5,158 nucleotides of DNA, from NCBI GenBank assembly GCA_910588465.1, contig CAJUOP010000011.1:1-5158 (forward strand). Reading direction: 5' to 3'. The translations under genes were made by a program, and so were the position numbers. Of the stretch, positions 1 to 5,158 are shown in pieces; position 1 is the first letter of the stretch, and each line of letters begins with the position of its first letter. Source of the stretch: an uncultured Christensenellaceae bacterium (lineage in GTDB: Bacteria; Bacillota; Clostridia; Christensenellales; Borkfalkiaceae). The notes beneath the pieces are model-generated. The model did no database searches and was not told the DNA's origin. It worked only from the letters and a program-made list of their open reading frames with translations.

Positions 1-714
1 GTTCTGCGCGCTGTTCCAGTCCGCATTCAACTCGTCTTTAAAATAGTCGTGCGCCAGCAAAATATCCTTTTGCACCTGTTCGGACGCGCTGTCCCACGTC
101 GAATTCTTATCGTTCGCCCAATTCCGAATCGCATTAATGCGCGTTTGTGCGGCGTTATCGAAATAAGTATCGAACTGCTCTTGCTGGTTTTTATCTTCGG
201 TCTGCGTTCTGTATGCCGCAAGCCCCTGAATATCGACGGAGTACATGGTGCTCGAGCCCGTATAGGCGGGGTCGAGATACATATACAGGTTAAACAGCAC
301 GTCTTTAATGGTTAAATCGTGCCCGTCGCTGAACTTTAAGCCGTTTTTAATGGCGAAATAATAGTCGGTATAGAAATTGCTGTAATCATCGTCGTTCGCC
401 ATATTGTCGCGGGAGCCCGTCTGCACCACGCTGTAATCGAGCGCGACGCTCATTTCGTCTTTCCCCGCAACCGGCTTTCCGTTGTTGTCGCCCGAAAGCA
501 GACCTACCTGCGTATAGCCCACTACCTCGCCGTCGTCGCCCGACGTATAGAAGAAGGGATTAAACACGCCGTCGAGCGGGTTCGAGCTTAACGTAAGCGG
601 GGTGCTCTCGTTACTGATTTTAGAGCACGCCGTAAACAACATGGCGGAAGCCCCGCAAAGCAGCGCGGCGCCCACCCCGAGCGAAAGCGTCCGTGTAAAT
701 AATTTCTTTTTCAT
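1..714 (-). CDS. Family 5 (oligopeptide-type) ABC transporter solute-binding lipoprotein, N-terminal 238 residues, 3' end outside window
   Basis: The reading frame is open from ATG at 714 to the left edge, giving 238 codons with no stop, so the C-terminal part is missing. Residues 1-30 form a lipoprotein signal: n-region MKKKLFTR, a hydrophobic core, and the lipobox-like FTAC with Cys30 as the probable lipidated residue (Phe at -3 is tolerated but not ideal). Residues 42-73 (LSSNPLDGVFNPFF, then VVGYTQVGLL) resemble the start of mature family 5 binding proteins. Residues 119-142 (YFAIKNGLKFSDG, then LTIKDVLFNL) match the conserved SBP_bac_5 signature. Known role of the family: capture of peptides or similar solutes outside the membrane for an Opp/Dpp-type importer. 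After about residue 165 the sequence becomes charged and helix-like (Gln, Asp, Asn, Lys), where shorter family members would enter a beta strand, so this may be an enlarged variant. The 714 start is supported by a strong Shine-Dalgarno and by the lysine-rich n-region. Substrate cannot be predicted. Permease and ATPase genes would be expected to the left but are not visible. Confidence 0.88.
   Translation of the reverse strand, partial: MKKKLFTRTLSLGVGAALLCGASAMLFTACSKISNESTPLTLSSNPLDGVFNPFFYTSGDDGEVVGYTQVGLLSGDNNGKPVAGKDEMSVALDYSVVQTGSRDNMANDDDYSNFYTDYYFAIKNGLKFSDGHDLTIKDVLFNLYMYLDPAYTGSSTMYSVDIQGLAAYRTQTEDKNQQEQFDTYFDNAAQTRINAIRNWANDKNSTWDSASEQVQKDILLAHDYFKDELNADWNSAQN
625..714 (-). other. 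Lipoprotein signal peptide of the solute-binding protein
   Basis: Codons 1-30 encode a Lys/Arg n-region, a hydrophobic Leu/Ala/Gly core and the lipobox-like L-F-T-A-C, with Cys30 at 625-627. A second cysteine, Cys20, lies inside the hydrophobic core and is a less likely lipidation site because the context after it remains hydrophobic. Confidence 0.75.
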
Positions 715-718
715 ATAA

Positions 719-726
719 ACCTCCTC
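719..726 (-). promoter_or_regulatory. Strong ribosome binding site (GAGGAGGT) for the solute-binding protein
   Basis: On the minus strand GAGGAGGT lies 4 nt before the ATG at 714. It decides the start: an in-frame ATG also exists at 748-750 (12 codons upstream), but that one has no convincing Shine-Dalgarno and would put a Cys/Glu-rich stretch in front of the signal peptide. The whole intergenic gap, 715-753, is 39 nt and holds only this site and a 4-bp stem (726-738), too weak for a terminator. Confidence 0.85.
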
Positions 727-753
727 GCAATAAATGCGTTTGTTCCTCATAAT

Positions 754-2043
754 TTAAGCCTGCGGCTCTGCGTCCGGCTTGGGCAATTCGTTCTCGTGCT
801 TGTTTACCTCTACGCCGTCGATATTTACGTGATATTTACTCATATCGGGTTCGCCGTCCTCGTTTAAAAACTGATATCCGATCGCGTTGGAAACCACTGT
901 TCCTTCGAAATGGTTTTCCGTATAAGTATTGCCTTTGTTGGTTATCGCAAAGTCGAACTTGCCCGTTACCGTTACGTTTTCGATCACCGTATCTTCGTTC
1001 ACTCTTCCCGCAAACACGCCCGCGCTGTATTCGCGGATAACCGGATTATCGAGCACGGCGGTGTAAGTTACGTTTGCAAACGTAATGTTTTTAATCTCGG
1101 CGTGCTCGCCTTCCGATAAACCTTTTATTACCTTAAACAGTCCGAAATAGCTGTCGTTTCGGTCGATCGGCTTTTGGCTCACTTTAAAGTTGCTTACCGT
1201 ATGGTTGTTTCCCTCGATTCTACCCATAAACTCGTCGGGGAACGTAAGCTCTTCGTTTTCAAAATCGAGGTCGCTCATCAAATACAGCCAGCTGTTGGCG
1301 TAAATGTTGAAATCCTTCTTTTCCCGCACGAGCGTCCAGCTTCCGTCCAACGAATCCACGTAGATATGCGCAACCTTATTTTGGGGCGTGCACGGCGCCG
1401 TATATGGCGTTTGGGAGGAAATGGTAATGGGTCCCGTCTTGTCCGCATTTTCGTACATGCTGATTACCGTAATGTTTTCCGAAGTAAAGCTCAGCATGGA
1501 AATCGGCTGCGCCACACCCTCGTTATCCTGCGGGACGGTAAATCTTTTCTCTTTGGAAAAGTTTTCGCCGTAATGCGCGATCAACGAATAATTTTCCATC
1601 CAGCGCGCGTACAGGGTGACGTTTTGACTTACTCTGTCGTTTTTAAAATCCCAGCGTTTGTCGTAAGTAACGTTTCCGTTCGAATCCTTCTCGCCCGTCC
1701 AGTAGGTGTTAAAGGTGTAGCCCTCGCGCGTAGTCTCGGCAAATTCAATGGCGGATTCGCTGATCAAACTGCCCGGTCTTACGTAAAAGTAACGCTCTTC
1801 CATGCGGGTCGCGGTGTCCTGCTCCCCCTCGTCTTTCCCCGAGGAAGAGCCTCCGCCGCCGCCCGACGACCACTTTCCGCCCGCAGTATCGAACGTAACC
1901 ACGCAGGTAAAGCCGTCGCCCTCCACTTTATCGCGGTCGAGCAGCCCGCCGCCCGAACAGCCCGCCAAAAGCGCGCCGCCGAGCAGCGTGACCGCCAACC
2001 CCGACAAAAGCCATAAATACCGTTTTTTACAAGCTGCTTTCAT
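754..2043 (-). CDS. Surface lipoprotein with interrupted B-repeat (Flg_new-like) and GLUG/beta-helix-like region
   Basis: This is a complete 429-residue protein. Residues 1-29 are a lipoprotein signal with a clean lipobox (LLAGC, Cys29), so it should sit lipid-anchored on the outer face of the membrane. Residues 46-148 look like one Listeria/Bacteroides B-repeat: V-T-F-D-T-A-G-G at the start, then VRPGS, EGYTFNTYW, WDF and VTLYARW at the end. A Gly/Ser run and an acidic linker (residues 59-80) interrupt it. Residues 151-235 are beta-rich without a recognised family. From about 235 (SWTLVREKKDF, LMSDLDF, RIEGNNHTVSNFKVS, YFGLFKVI, YSAGVFAGRV, IENVTVTG) the sequence follows the pattern of GLUG-motif or right-handed beta-helix surface proteins. 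The tail is Pro/Glu-rich. These modules are typical of adhesins and extracellular polymer-binding proteins; no catalytic residues are apparent. It begins 3 nt after the LRR gene, which suggests translational coupling. The exact function is unknown. Confidence 0.88.
   Translation of the reverse strand: MKAACKKRYLWLLSGLAVTLLGGALLAGCSGGGLLDRDKVEGDGFTCVVTFDTAGGKWSSGGGGGSSSGKDEGEQDTATRMEERYFYVRPGSLISESAIEFAETTREGYTFNTYWTGEKDSNGNVTYDKRWDFKNDRVSQNVTLYARWMENYSLIAHYGENFSKEKRFTVPQDNEGVAQPISMLSFTSENITVISMYENADKTGPITISSQTPYTAPCTPQNKVAHIYVDSLDGSWTLVREKKDFNIYANSWLYLMSDLDFENEELTFPDEFMGRIEGNNHTVSNFKVSQKPIDRNDSYFGLFKVIKGLSEGEHAEIKNITFANVTYTAVLDNPVIREYSAGVFAGRVNEDTVIENVTVTGKFDFAITNKGNTYTENHFEGTVVSNAIGYQFLNEDGEPDMSKYHVNIDGVEVNKHENELPKPDAEPQA
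808..1341 (-). other. GLUG/right-handed beta-helix-like region
   Basis: Residues 235-412 of the lipoprotein. The order SWTLV, DF-x-IYAN, YLMSDLDF, FMGRIEGNNHTVSNF, YFGLFKVI, IKNITFANV, AGVFAGRV, IENVTVTG mirrors surface proteins in which a leader (asking for the D-x-D-F and G-N-x-H-T-V motifs) is followed by GLUG-type turns. Only about two turns are recognisable, so the helix is short. The family assignment is by eye. Confidence 0.6.
1600..1908 (-). other. B-repeat domain (Listeria/Bacteroides, Flg_new-like) with internal low-complexity insert
   Basis: Residues 46-148 of the lipoprotein. The first strand (VTFDTAGGKW) and the closing strand (NVTLYARW) are the hallmarks of this beta-grasp repeat known from internalin B. 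Between them lie RPGS, GYTF, a Trp and WDF in the expected order. About 22 extra residues (positions 1804-1869), first Gly/Ser and then Asp/Glu/Lys, sit between the first strand and the RPGS segment, where a normal repeat has only a short loop. Confidence 0.7.
1957..2043 (-). other. Lipoprotein signal peptide of the B-repeat protein
   Basis: Codons 1-29 encode a Lys/Arg n-region (KKR at 6-8), a Leu-rich core and the consensus lipobox L-A-G-C, with Cys29 at 1957-1959. It is followed by SGGG, a common flexible tether after a lipidated cysteine. Cys5 lies ahead of the hydrophobic core and is not a candidate. Confidence 0.88.
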
Positions 2044-2046
2044 GTT

Positions 2047-5000
2047 TTACTTCCCTTCCGTATTTCCGTCGGTTTCGCCGTCTTTCTTTTCTTCCGTCTG
2101 CTCTTCCGCCCTTTCCTGCTCGGATTTTTCCGCCTGCTCGGGCTCGGATTGCTTCGGCTCGCTCTTTTGCTTGCGCTTGATAAACAGGAACGCCCCTGCG
2201 CCCGCGCCCGCAACGACCAGCGCGATCGCGATCCCGATCAGTGCCCACGCCCATGCGGGGAGCCCGTCTTGGCTGTCGTCCGTCGGTTGTTCGGGGAAAA
2301 GCTCGTTATACCGCTGCTGCGCCTTTTGCAGCAACTCGTAATAATTCACGCCGTCGTAATTCTGCACGAACGCTTTTTGCTCGGCGGCAAGCATATTGTA
2401 CATGATGGCAAGCTGCGCAAGCTCTGCGCCATGCTCCTTGGTCAATTCCGCAGGCAGCGCGGCAACGCGGTCCATAAACTCGATCGCATCGCGCGAAACT
2501 TCCTTTTTGCCCGAGGTTTCGATAATCGCGCCCACGTAGCGGTTCCAGGTGTAACTGTCGTACTGCGCCATGTTGTCGGGCACGATAATTCTTAAACCGT
2601 CGAAGTCGTCCGCGCCCAGGTGCTCGTCTCCGTTCAGTCCGAGATTCACTTTAAAGTTCCCGTACTCGTTTACGTACTCGGTATATTTCTTTCCCGTCAA
2701 GTCCGTTTTCTCTACGAGAACGGAATAGCTTTCCAGCCGAGGCGCAAATACGCAGCGCAGGTTCAGCACCTTCAAATTTTCCATTTCGGCAAACGCATAC
2801 GCGCCGATAATTTGCAGGTGCGGCGGAAGCGTAACTTCTTCGAGGTGGCTGTTGCCCGCAAACGCGAACGCGCCCACCTTTAACGTTCTGTCTTTCGCCG
2901 TATACTTTTTCTCCGTCTTGCCGTTAGGGTAGCTTACAAGCGTTACGTAGTTCCCCTCGTTCCGCATATAAACCACGCCGTCCTCGCTGAAATACTTTTC
3001 GCAATTCGCGCTTACGTTGACCGCAGTAAGTTTTTCCGCGCCGTAGAACGCCATTTCTTCCAGATAAGAGAGCTCCGCAGGCAGATATATTTCGGTGATC
3101 GCCGTCCCGTAGAACGCGCCCGCCCCTACCCGCTGTAAACGGTTGAACGAAACCTCGCTCAGCAGGGTCGCACCCGAGAACGCTTCCGCGCCCAGCTCGG
3201 TCAACGCGTCGAGGTAAATCTCTTCGAGGAAGGTACAGCTTGCAAACGCCCGAGCCCCCGCTTTTTCCAGCTTGGGAAGATTTACAATGGTAAGCCGCGA
3301 ATTGTCGCCGAACGCCGCTTCGCCGATCTTCACCGTTTCGGGCAGATATATCTTGCCGATCGCCGCGCTTGCAAACGCGCCGTCGCCCACGGTAACGACC
3401 TTTTCCGATTCCACGGTTCTCAGATTCGTTCCCATAAACGCCAGAATGCCGATTTCGGTCACGTTTTTCAAGTCGATCGAGGCAAGCTGCGTTCTGTAAA
3501 ACGCGCCGTCGCCGATCTTCGTTACCGTATCGGGAAGGACCACCGAGGTAAGCCCCGAAGCATAAACGATTTCGCCCTTCTCGTTGTCGAGCGAGGCAAA
3601 CAGCAACTCGGGTATTTCCGTAAGTCCGTTGGGAAGCGTTACGTCTTTCAGCGCGGTCGTGCCCATAAACGCACCAATTCCGATTTTCGTTACCGAATCG
3701 GGAATAACAAGCGTGCCGCGGTTTGCGCTGCCGAGGTCGGAACAGCCGTAGAACATTCTTTCCGAAATTTCCGTAAGCCCGCCGAAGGTAACGCTCGCCA
3801 ATCCCGTGCACTGCTCGAAGGCGGATTCGCCCGTGTAATTCAGTCCCGTACCGAACGTTACGCGCTCGATCCCTTCGCACCAATAGAAGGCGCTGTCGCC
3901 CAAATAAACGAGGCTGTCGGGAAGAACGAGGGCGCTGCTCGTCGAGCTGCTGTTTCCGGCAAACGCAAGCGCGCCGATATATTCGATTTTATCTCCGAAA
4001 GGATACCCGTTCGTAAGCGTGCGCTTATGGATCGAGGTGGTCCCGTTATCGTTGGAGGTATAGCCGAAGAACGCGCCGTCGCCGATATAAGTTACGTTTT
4101 CATAGCCTTCGATCCGGAGCGAACCGTCGTTCGCCATGCCGCCGAACGCAAACTCCTCGATGCGCTCTACGCTGCTTTCCGCAAATTTGATCCGCGTAAG
4201 AGCGCTTTCGTAGAAGGCGGAGGGTCCGATCGTCTTTACCGATGCGGGCACCGTAAATTCCAGCCCCGCTTTTCCGTAAGGATAAGAAATAAGCGTCGTC
4301 TTGTCTTTGCTGTAAAGCACGCCGTCCTCTACCGCAAAATCGGGGTTGTCGGCGTCTACCGCATAGGCGCTCAGGCTCGAAATCCCTTGGAATACTCCTA
4401 CGCCCAGATCGGACAATTTTGCGCCGTTGGCGATTTTAAGCGTCGTCACGGGCGAACCGCTCAGTATCTGCGAACCCGCCTTTTCGAGCCCTGCGGGGAT
4501 CGTGAACGTTTTAAGCGCAGTCTCGGCAAACGCCGCAGCGCCAATTTCGTACACCGTCTTTTCGAACGTGACGGAAGTTAAATTGCTGCAATAGGCAAAC
4601 GCCACGTTGCCTATCTTTCTTACGGCGTTTTTAAAGGTTACGCTTTGCAGCGCACCGCACTGCGCAAACGCCGCGGTACCGATATTATCGGACTCGATGA
4701 CCGCCGTCTTTAATTCGTTACAGTTTCCGAACGCCTGCTCGCCCACGCGCGTTTTGGCGGGGATCGTGACAGAAGTAAGACCCGTATTTTGGAACGCGAC
4801 GTCGCCGACGTAGCCGACGTTACTTAAATCTACGGATTTTAAATTGGAAACGCTCGTGCTCGGTACGGCAAACGCGCCCGTTCCGATATAAACCATGCTC
4901 GAAAGGTCGAGCTCTTCCAGCAACGGGCTGTTATATAACCCGAGATACCCGATAGTTCTTACCTTTCCGAGATTGATTTTCTTTAAATTCGTATTCCAGG

Positions 5001-5158
5001 CAAGCCCGAACACCTCGATCGTTTCCACCGTGGTGGGAAGCACCACCTCTTCCAACACGTCGCAGCCGTAAATGGCGGCACGCATAACGGTGGTTACGCC
5101 CTCGGGAATTACGATTTTTTTCACGTACTTGTTGCCCATGAACGCGCCGCGATAGAGA
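2047..5158 (-). CDS. Large BspA-like LRR_5 surface protein with C-terminal transmembrane anchor, 5' end outside window
   Basis: The frame is open to the right edge and ends in TAA at 2047-2049. The first ATG in the window (5139) is not the start: the codons before it read L-Y-R-G-A-F, so the Met sits inside a repeat (GAFMGN). Numbering from that Met gives 1030 residues. Residues 1-800 are tandem LRR_5 repeats of the pattern IGxxAFxxCxxLxxVxxP, about 21-23 residues each, roughly 29 visible. Residues 849-872 (LRIIVPDNMAQYDSYTWNRY) match the capping motif that usually ends such arrays. Residues 880-947 are predicted helical (LPAELT, MLAAEQKAFVQNYD), like stalk modules of clostridial surface proteins. 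Residues 962-987 form one transmembrane helix, followed by KRKQK and an acidic tail rich in Glu, Lys, Gln and Ser. The topology is therefore a large outer domain and a short cytoplasmic tail; no LPXTG is present. Family members act in adhesion and host or polymer binding; the ligand here is unknown. It is the first visible gene of the presumed operon. Confidence 0.93.
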   Translation of the reverse strand, partial: LYRGAFMGNKYVKKIVIPEGVTTVMRAAIYGCDVLEEVVLPTTVETIEVFGLAWNTNLKKINLGKVRTIGYLGLYNSPLLEELDLSSMVYIGTGAFAVPSTSVSNLKSVDLSNVGYVGDVAFQNTGLTSVTIPAKTRVGEQAFGNCNELKTAVIESDNIGTAAFAQCGALQSVTFKNAVRKIGNVAFAYCSNLTSVTFEKTVYEIGAAAFAETALKTFTIPAGLEKAGSQILSGSPVTTLKIANGAKLSDLGVGVFQGISSLSAYAVDADNPDFAVEDGVLYSKDKTTLISYPYGKAGLEFTVPASVKTIGPSAFYESALTRIKFAESSVERIEEFAFGGMANDGSLRIEGYENVTYIGDGAFFGYTSNDNGTTSIHKRTLTNGYPFGDKIEYIGALAFAGNSSSTSSALVLPDSLVYLGDSAFYWCEGIERVTFGTGLNYTGESAFEQCTGLASVTFGGLTEISERMFYGCSDLGSANRGTLVIPDSVTKIGIGAFMGTTALKDVTLPNGLTEIPELLFASLDNEKGEIVYASGLTSVVLPDTVTKIGDGAFYRTQLASIDLKNVTEIGILAFMGTNLRTVESEKVVTVGDGAFASAAIGKIYLPETVKIGEAAFGDNSRLTIVNLPKLEKAGARAFASCTFLEEIYLDALTELGAEAFSGATLLSEVSFNRLQRVGAGAFYGTAITEIYLPAELSYLEEMAFYGAEKLTAVNVSANCEKYFSEDGVVYMRNEGNYVTLVSYPNGKTEKKYTAKDRTLKVGAFAFAGNSHLEEVTLPPHLQIIGAYAFAEMENLKVLNLRCVFAPRLESYSVLVEKTDLTGKKYTEYVNEYGNFKVNLGLNGDEHLGADDFDGLRIIVPDNMAQYDSYTWNRYVGAIIETSGKKEVSRDAIEFMDRVAALPAELTKEHGAELAQLAIMYNMLAAEQKAFVQNYDGVNYYELLQKAQQRYNELFPEQPTDDSQDGLPAWAWALIGIAIALVVAGAGAGAFLFIKRKQKSEPKQSEPEQAEKSEQERAEEQTEEKKDGETDGNTEGK
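2050..2178 (-). other. Charged cytoplasmic tail of the LRR protein
   Basis: Residues 988-1030 contain almost no hydrophobic residues and are dominated by Glu, Lys, Gln, Ser and Gly, with a near-repeat KSEPKQSEPEQ. The tail is low in complexity and probably disordered. It also carries the ribosome binding site of the next gene in its last codons. Confidence 0.75.
2051..2060 (-). promoter_or_regulatory. Ribosome binding site for the B-repeat lipoprotein, inside the LRR coding end
   Basis: The minus-strand sequence CGGAAGGGAA ends 7 nt before the ATG at 2043 and lies within the last codons of the LRR gene. It is a weaker match than the site of the next gene. With only 3 nt between stop and start, ribosomes ending on the LRR gene could re-initiate here. 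Confidence 0.55.
2179..2256 (-). other. C-terminal transmembrane helix of the LRR protein
   Basis: Residues 962-987 are uniformly hydrophobic (AWAWALIGIAIAL, then VVAGAGAGAFLFI) and are followed directly by KRKQK, a stop-transfer signal that places the C-terminus inside the cell. The Gly/Ala alternation gives small-residue packing faces that could support helix pairing. A flexible Pro/Asp/Ser segment (residues 949-961) precedes it. Confidence 0.9.
2299..2502 (-). other. Predicted helical stalk domain of the LRR protein
   Basis: Residues 880-947, between the repeat cap and the membrane helix. The order (DAIEFMDRVAALPAELT, then YNMLAAEQKAFVQNYD, then ELLQKAQQRY) resembles the small three-helix modules with an LPxxIT and a LTxEQKxxVxNYD motif that occur near the C-terminus of many clostridial surface proteins. 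It probably lifts the repeat domain off the membrane. The match is from memory of the pattern, not a search. Confidence 0.6.
2860..3033 (-). repeat. DGVVY-type insertion module 2 in the LRR array
   Basis: Residues 703-760. It contains EDGVVYMRNEG and VTLVSYPNGK, then returns to the repeat at VGAFAF. It carries two more residues than module 1 between the two motifs and lies about 450 residues further along, next to the last two repeats before the cap. Confidence 0.8.
4210..4380 (-). repeat. DGVLY-type insertion module 1 in the LRR array
   Basis: Residues 254-310. It contains EDGVLYSKDKTTLISYPYGK followed by a FTVPASVKTIG return to the repeat consensus. This kind of beta-hairpin island is seen in many LRR_5 proteins. 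It aligns with module 2 (2860-3033) over the core D-G-V-x-Y, T-L-x-S-Y-P-x-G-K. Confidence 0.8.

Larger units (their letters stand above)
2740..5158 (-). repeat. LRR_5 (BspA/TpLRR-type) repeat array
   Basis: Residues 1-800 of the LRR protein plus the partial repeat at the window edge. The conserved aromatic of the A-F core falls at residues 90, 116, 137, 158, 181, 204, 250, 309, 332, 357, 393, 418, 441, 463, 491, 514, 547, 568, 589, 610, 632, 654, 676, 698, 760 and 783. Three degenerate repeats lie before 90 (around residues 24, 48 and 69). Most spacings are 21-25; the larger ones (46, 59, 36, 28, 33, 62) hold insertions. The array should fold as a long curved solenoid. Confidence 0.92.

Noticed and set aside
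726..738. Inverted repeat CGCA-ATAAA-TGCG between gene 2 and gene 3
   Set aside because: Only a 4-bp stem with a 5-nt loop and no T-run after it on the minus strand. It is too weak for a terminator or a convincing regulatory hairpin.
712..750. Alternative in-frame start at 748-750 for the solute-binding protein, directly after the stop of gene 2 and in the same frame
   Set aside because: There is no Shine-Dalgarno before it and it adds an acidic Cys/Glu stretch before the signal peptide, while the ATG at 714 has GAGGAGGT at ideal distance. The shared frame with gene 2 (stop, one codon, ATG) is noted, but it does not by itself suggest a split gene, because a complete new signal peptide follows.
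1174..2016. Open frame of 280 codons on the plus strand, antisense to the B-repeat lipoprotein
   Set aside because: Its translation is Arg/Val/His-rich with no domain pattern, it has no good ribosome binding site, and the opposite strand holds a clear lipoprotein with recognised domains. It is explained by codon bias of the real gene.
1802..2341. Pro/Ser-rich plus-strand open frame spanning the LRR-lipoprotein junction
   Set aside because: The Pro and Ser runs are the antisense of Gly and Glu/Ala codons in the two real genes. No signal peptide or ribosome binding site fits.
2924..3883. Open frame of 319 codons on the minus strand within the LRR gene, shifted frame
   Set aside because: The product is extremely Arg-rich and repeats only because the LRR codons repeat. 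The overlapping LRR frame is continuous and well conserved in pattern, so a frameshift is not indicated.
3372..4090. Recurrent plus-strand string around CGCCGTCGCCGAT (near 3375, 3507 and 4075), considered as a dispersed DNA repeat
   Set aside because: It encodes the IGDGAF core of the LRR repeat each time, so it is explained by the protein repeat and is not evidence of a mobile or CRISPR-like element.

Overview
The window looks like a stretch of cell-envelope genes from a Gram-positive anaerobe, most likely a gut Clostridia-type Bacillota. This rests on two lipobox signal peptides, a BspA-like leucine-rich-repeat (LRR_5) surface protein, a Listeria/Bacteroides-type B-repeat, a family 5 oligopeptide-binding lipoprotein and strong purine-rich ribosome binding sites. 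Base composition is moderate (near 50% GC by eye), with many GCG/GCC and AAA/TTT codons. The lineage call is an inference and low in confidence; no RNA gene or housekeeping marker is present to anchor it.

Layout: all three genes lie on the minus strand, so transcription runs from right to left. (1) 5158 down to 2047: a very large LRR_5 surface protein whose 5' end lies outside the window. It has about 29 repeats, a C-terminal repeat cap, a short helical stalk, one transmembrane helix and a charged cytoplasmic tail. (2) 2043 down to 754: a 429-residue lipoprotein with an interrupted B-repeat followed by a GLUG/beta-helix-like region. It starts 3 nt after the LRR stop. (3) 714 down to position 1: the first 238 residues of a family 5 (OppA/DppA-type) solute-binding lipoprotein, 39 nt after gene 2 and running off the left edge.

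There is no promoter or terminator between the genes and the spacings are 3 and 39 nt, so the three are probably co-transcribed. Together they would put three proteins on the outer face of the membrane: one anchored by a transmembrane helix and two by lipid. A joint role, such as surface binding of a polymer or peptide and hand-over to an ABC importer encoded further left, is possible but is inference only. The window is almost entirely coding. No CRISPR array, mobile element, RNA gene or non-coding stretch longer than 39 nt is seen.
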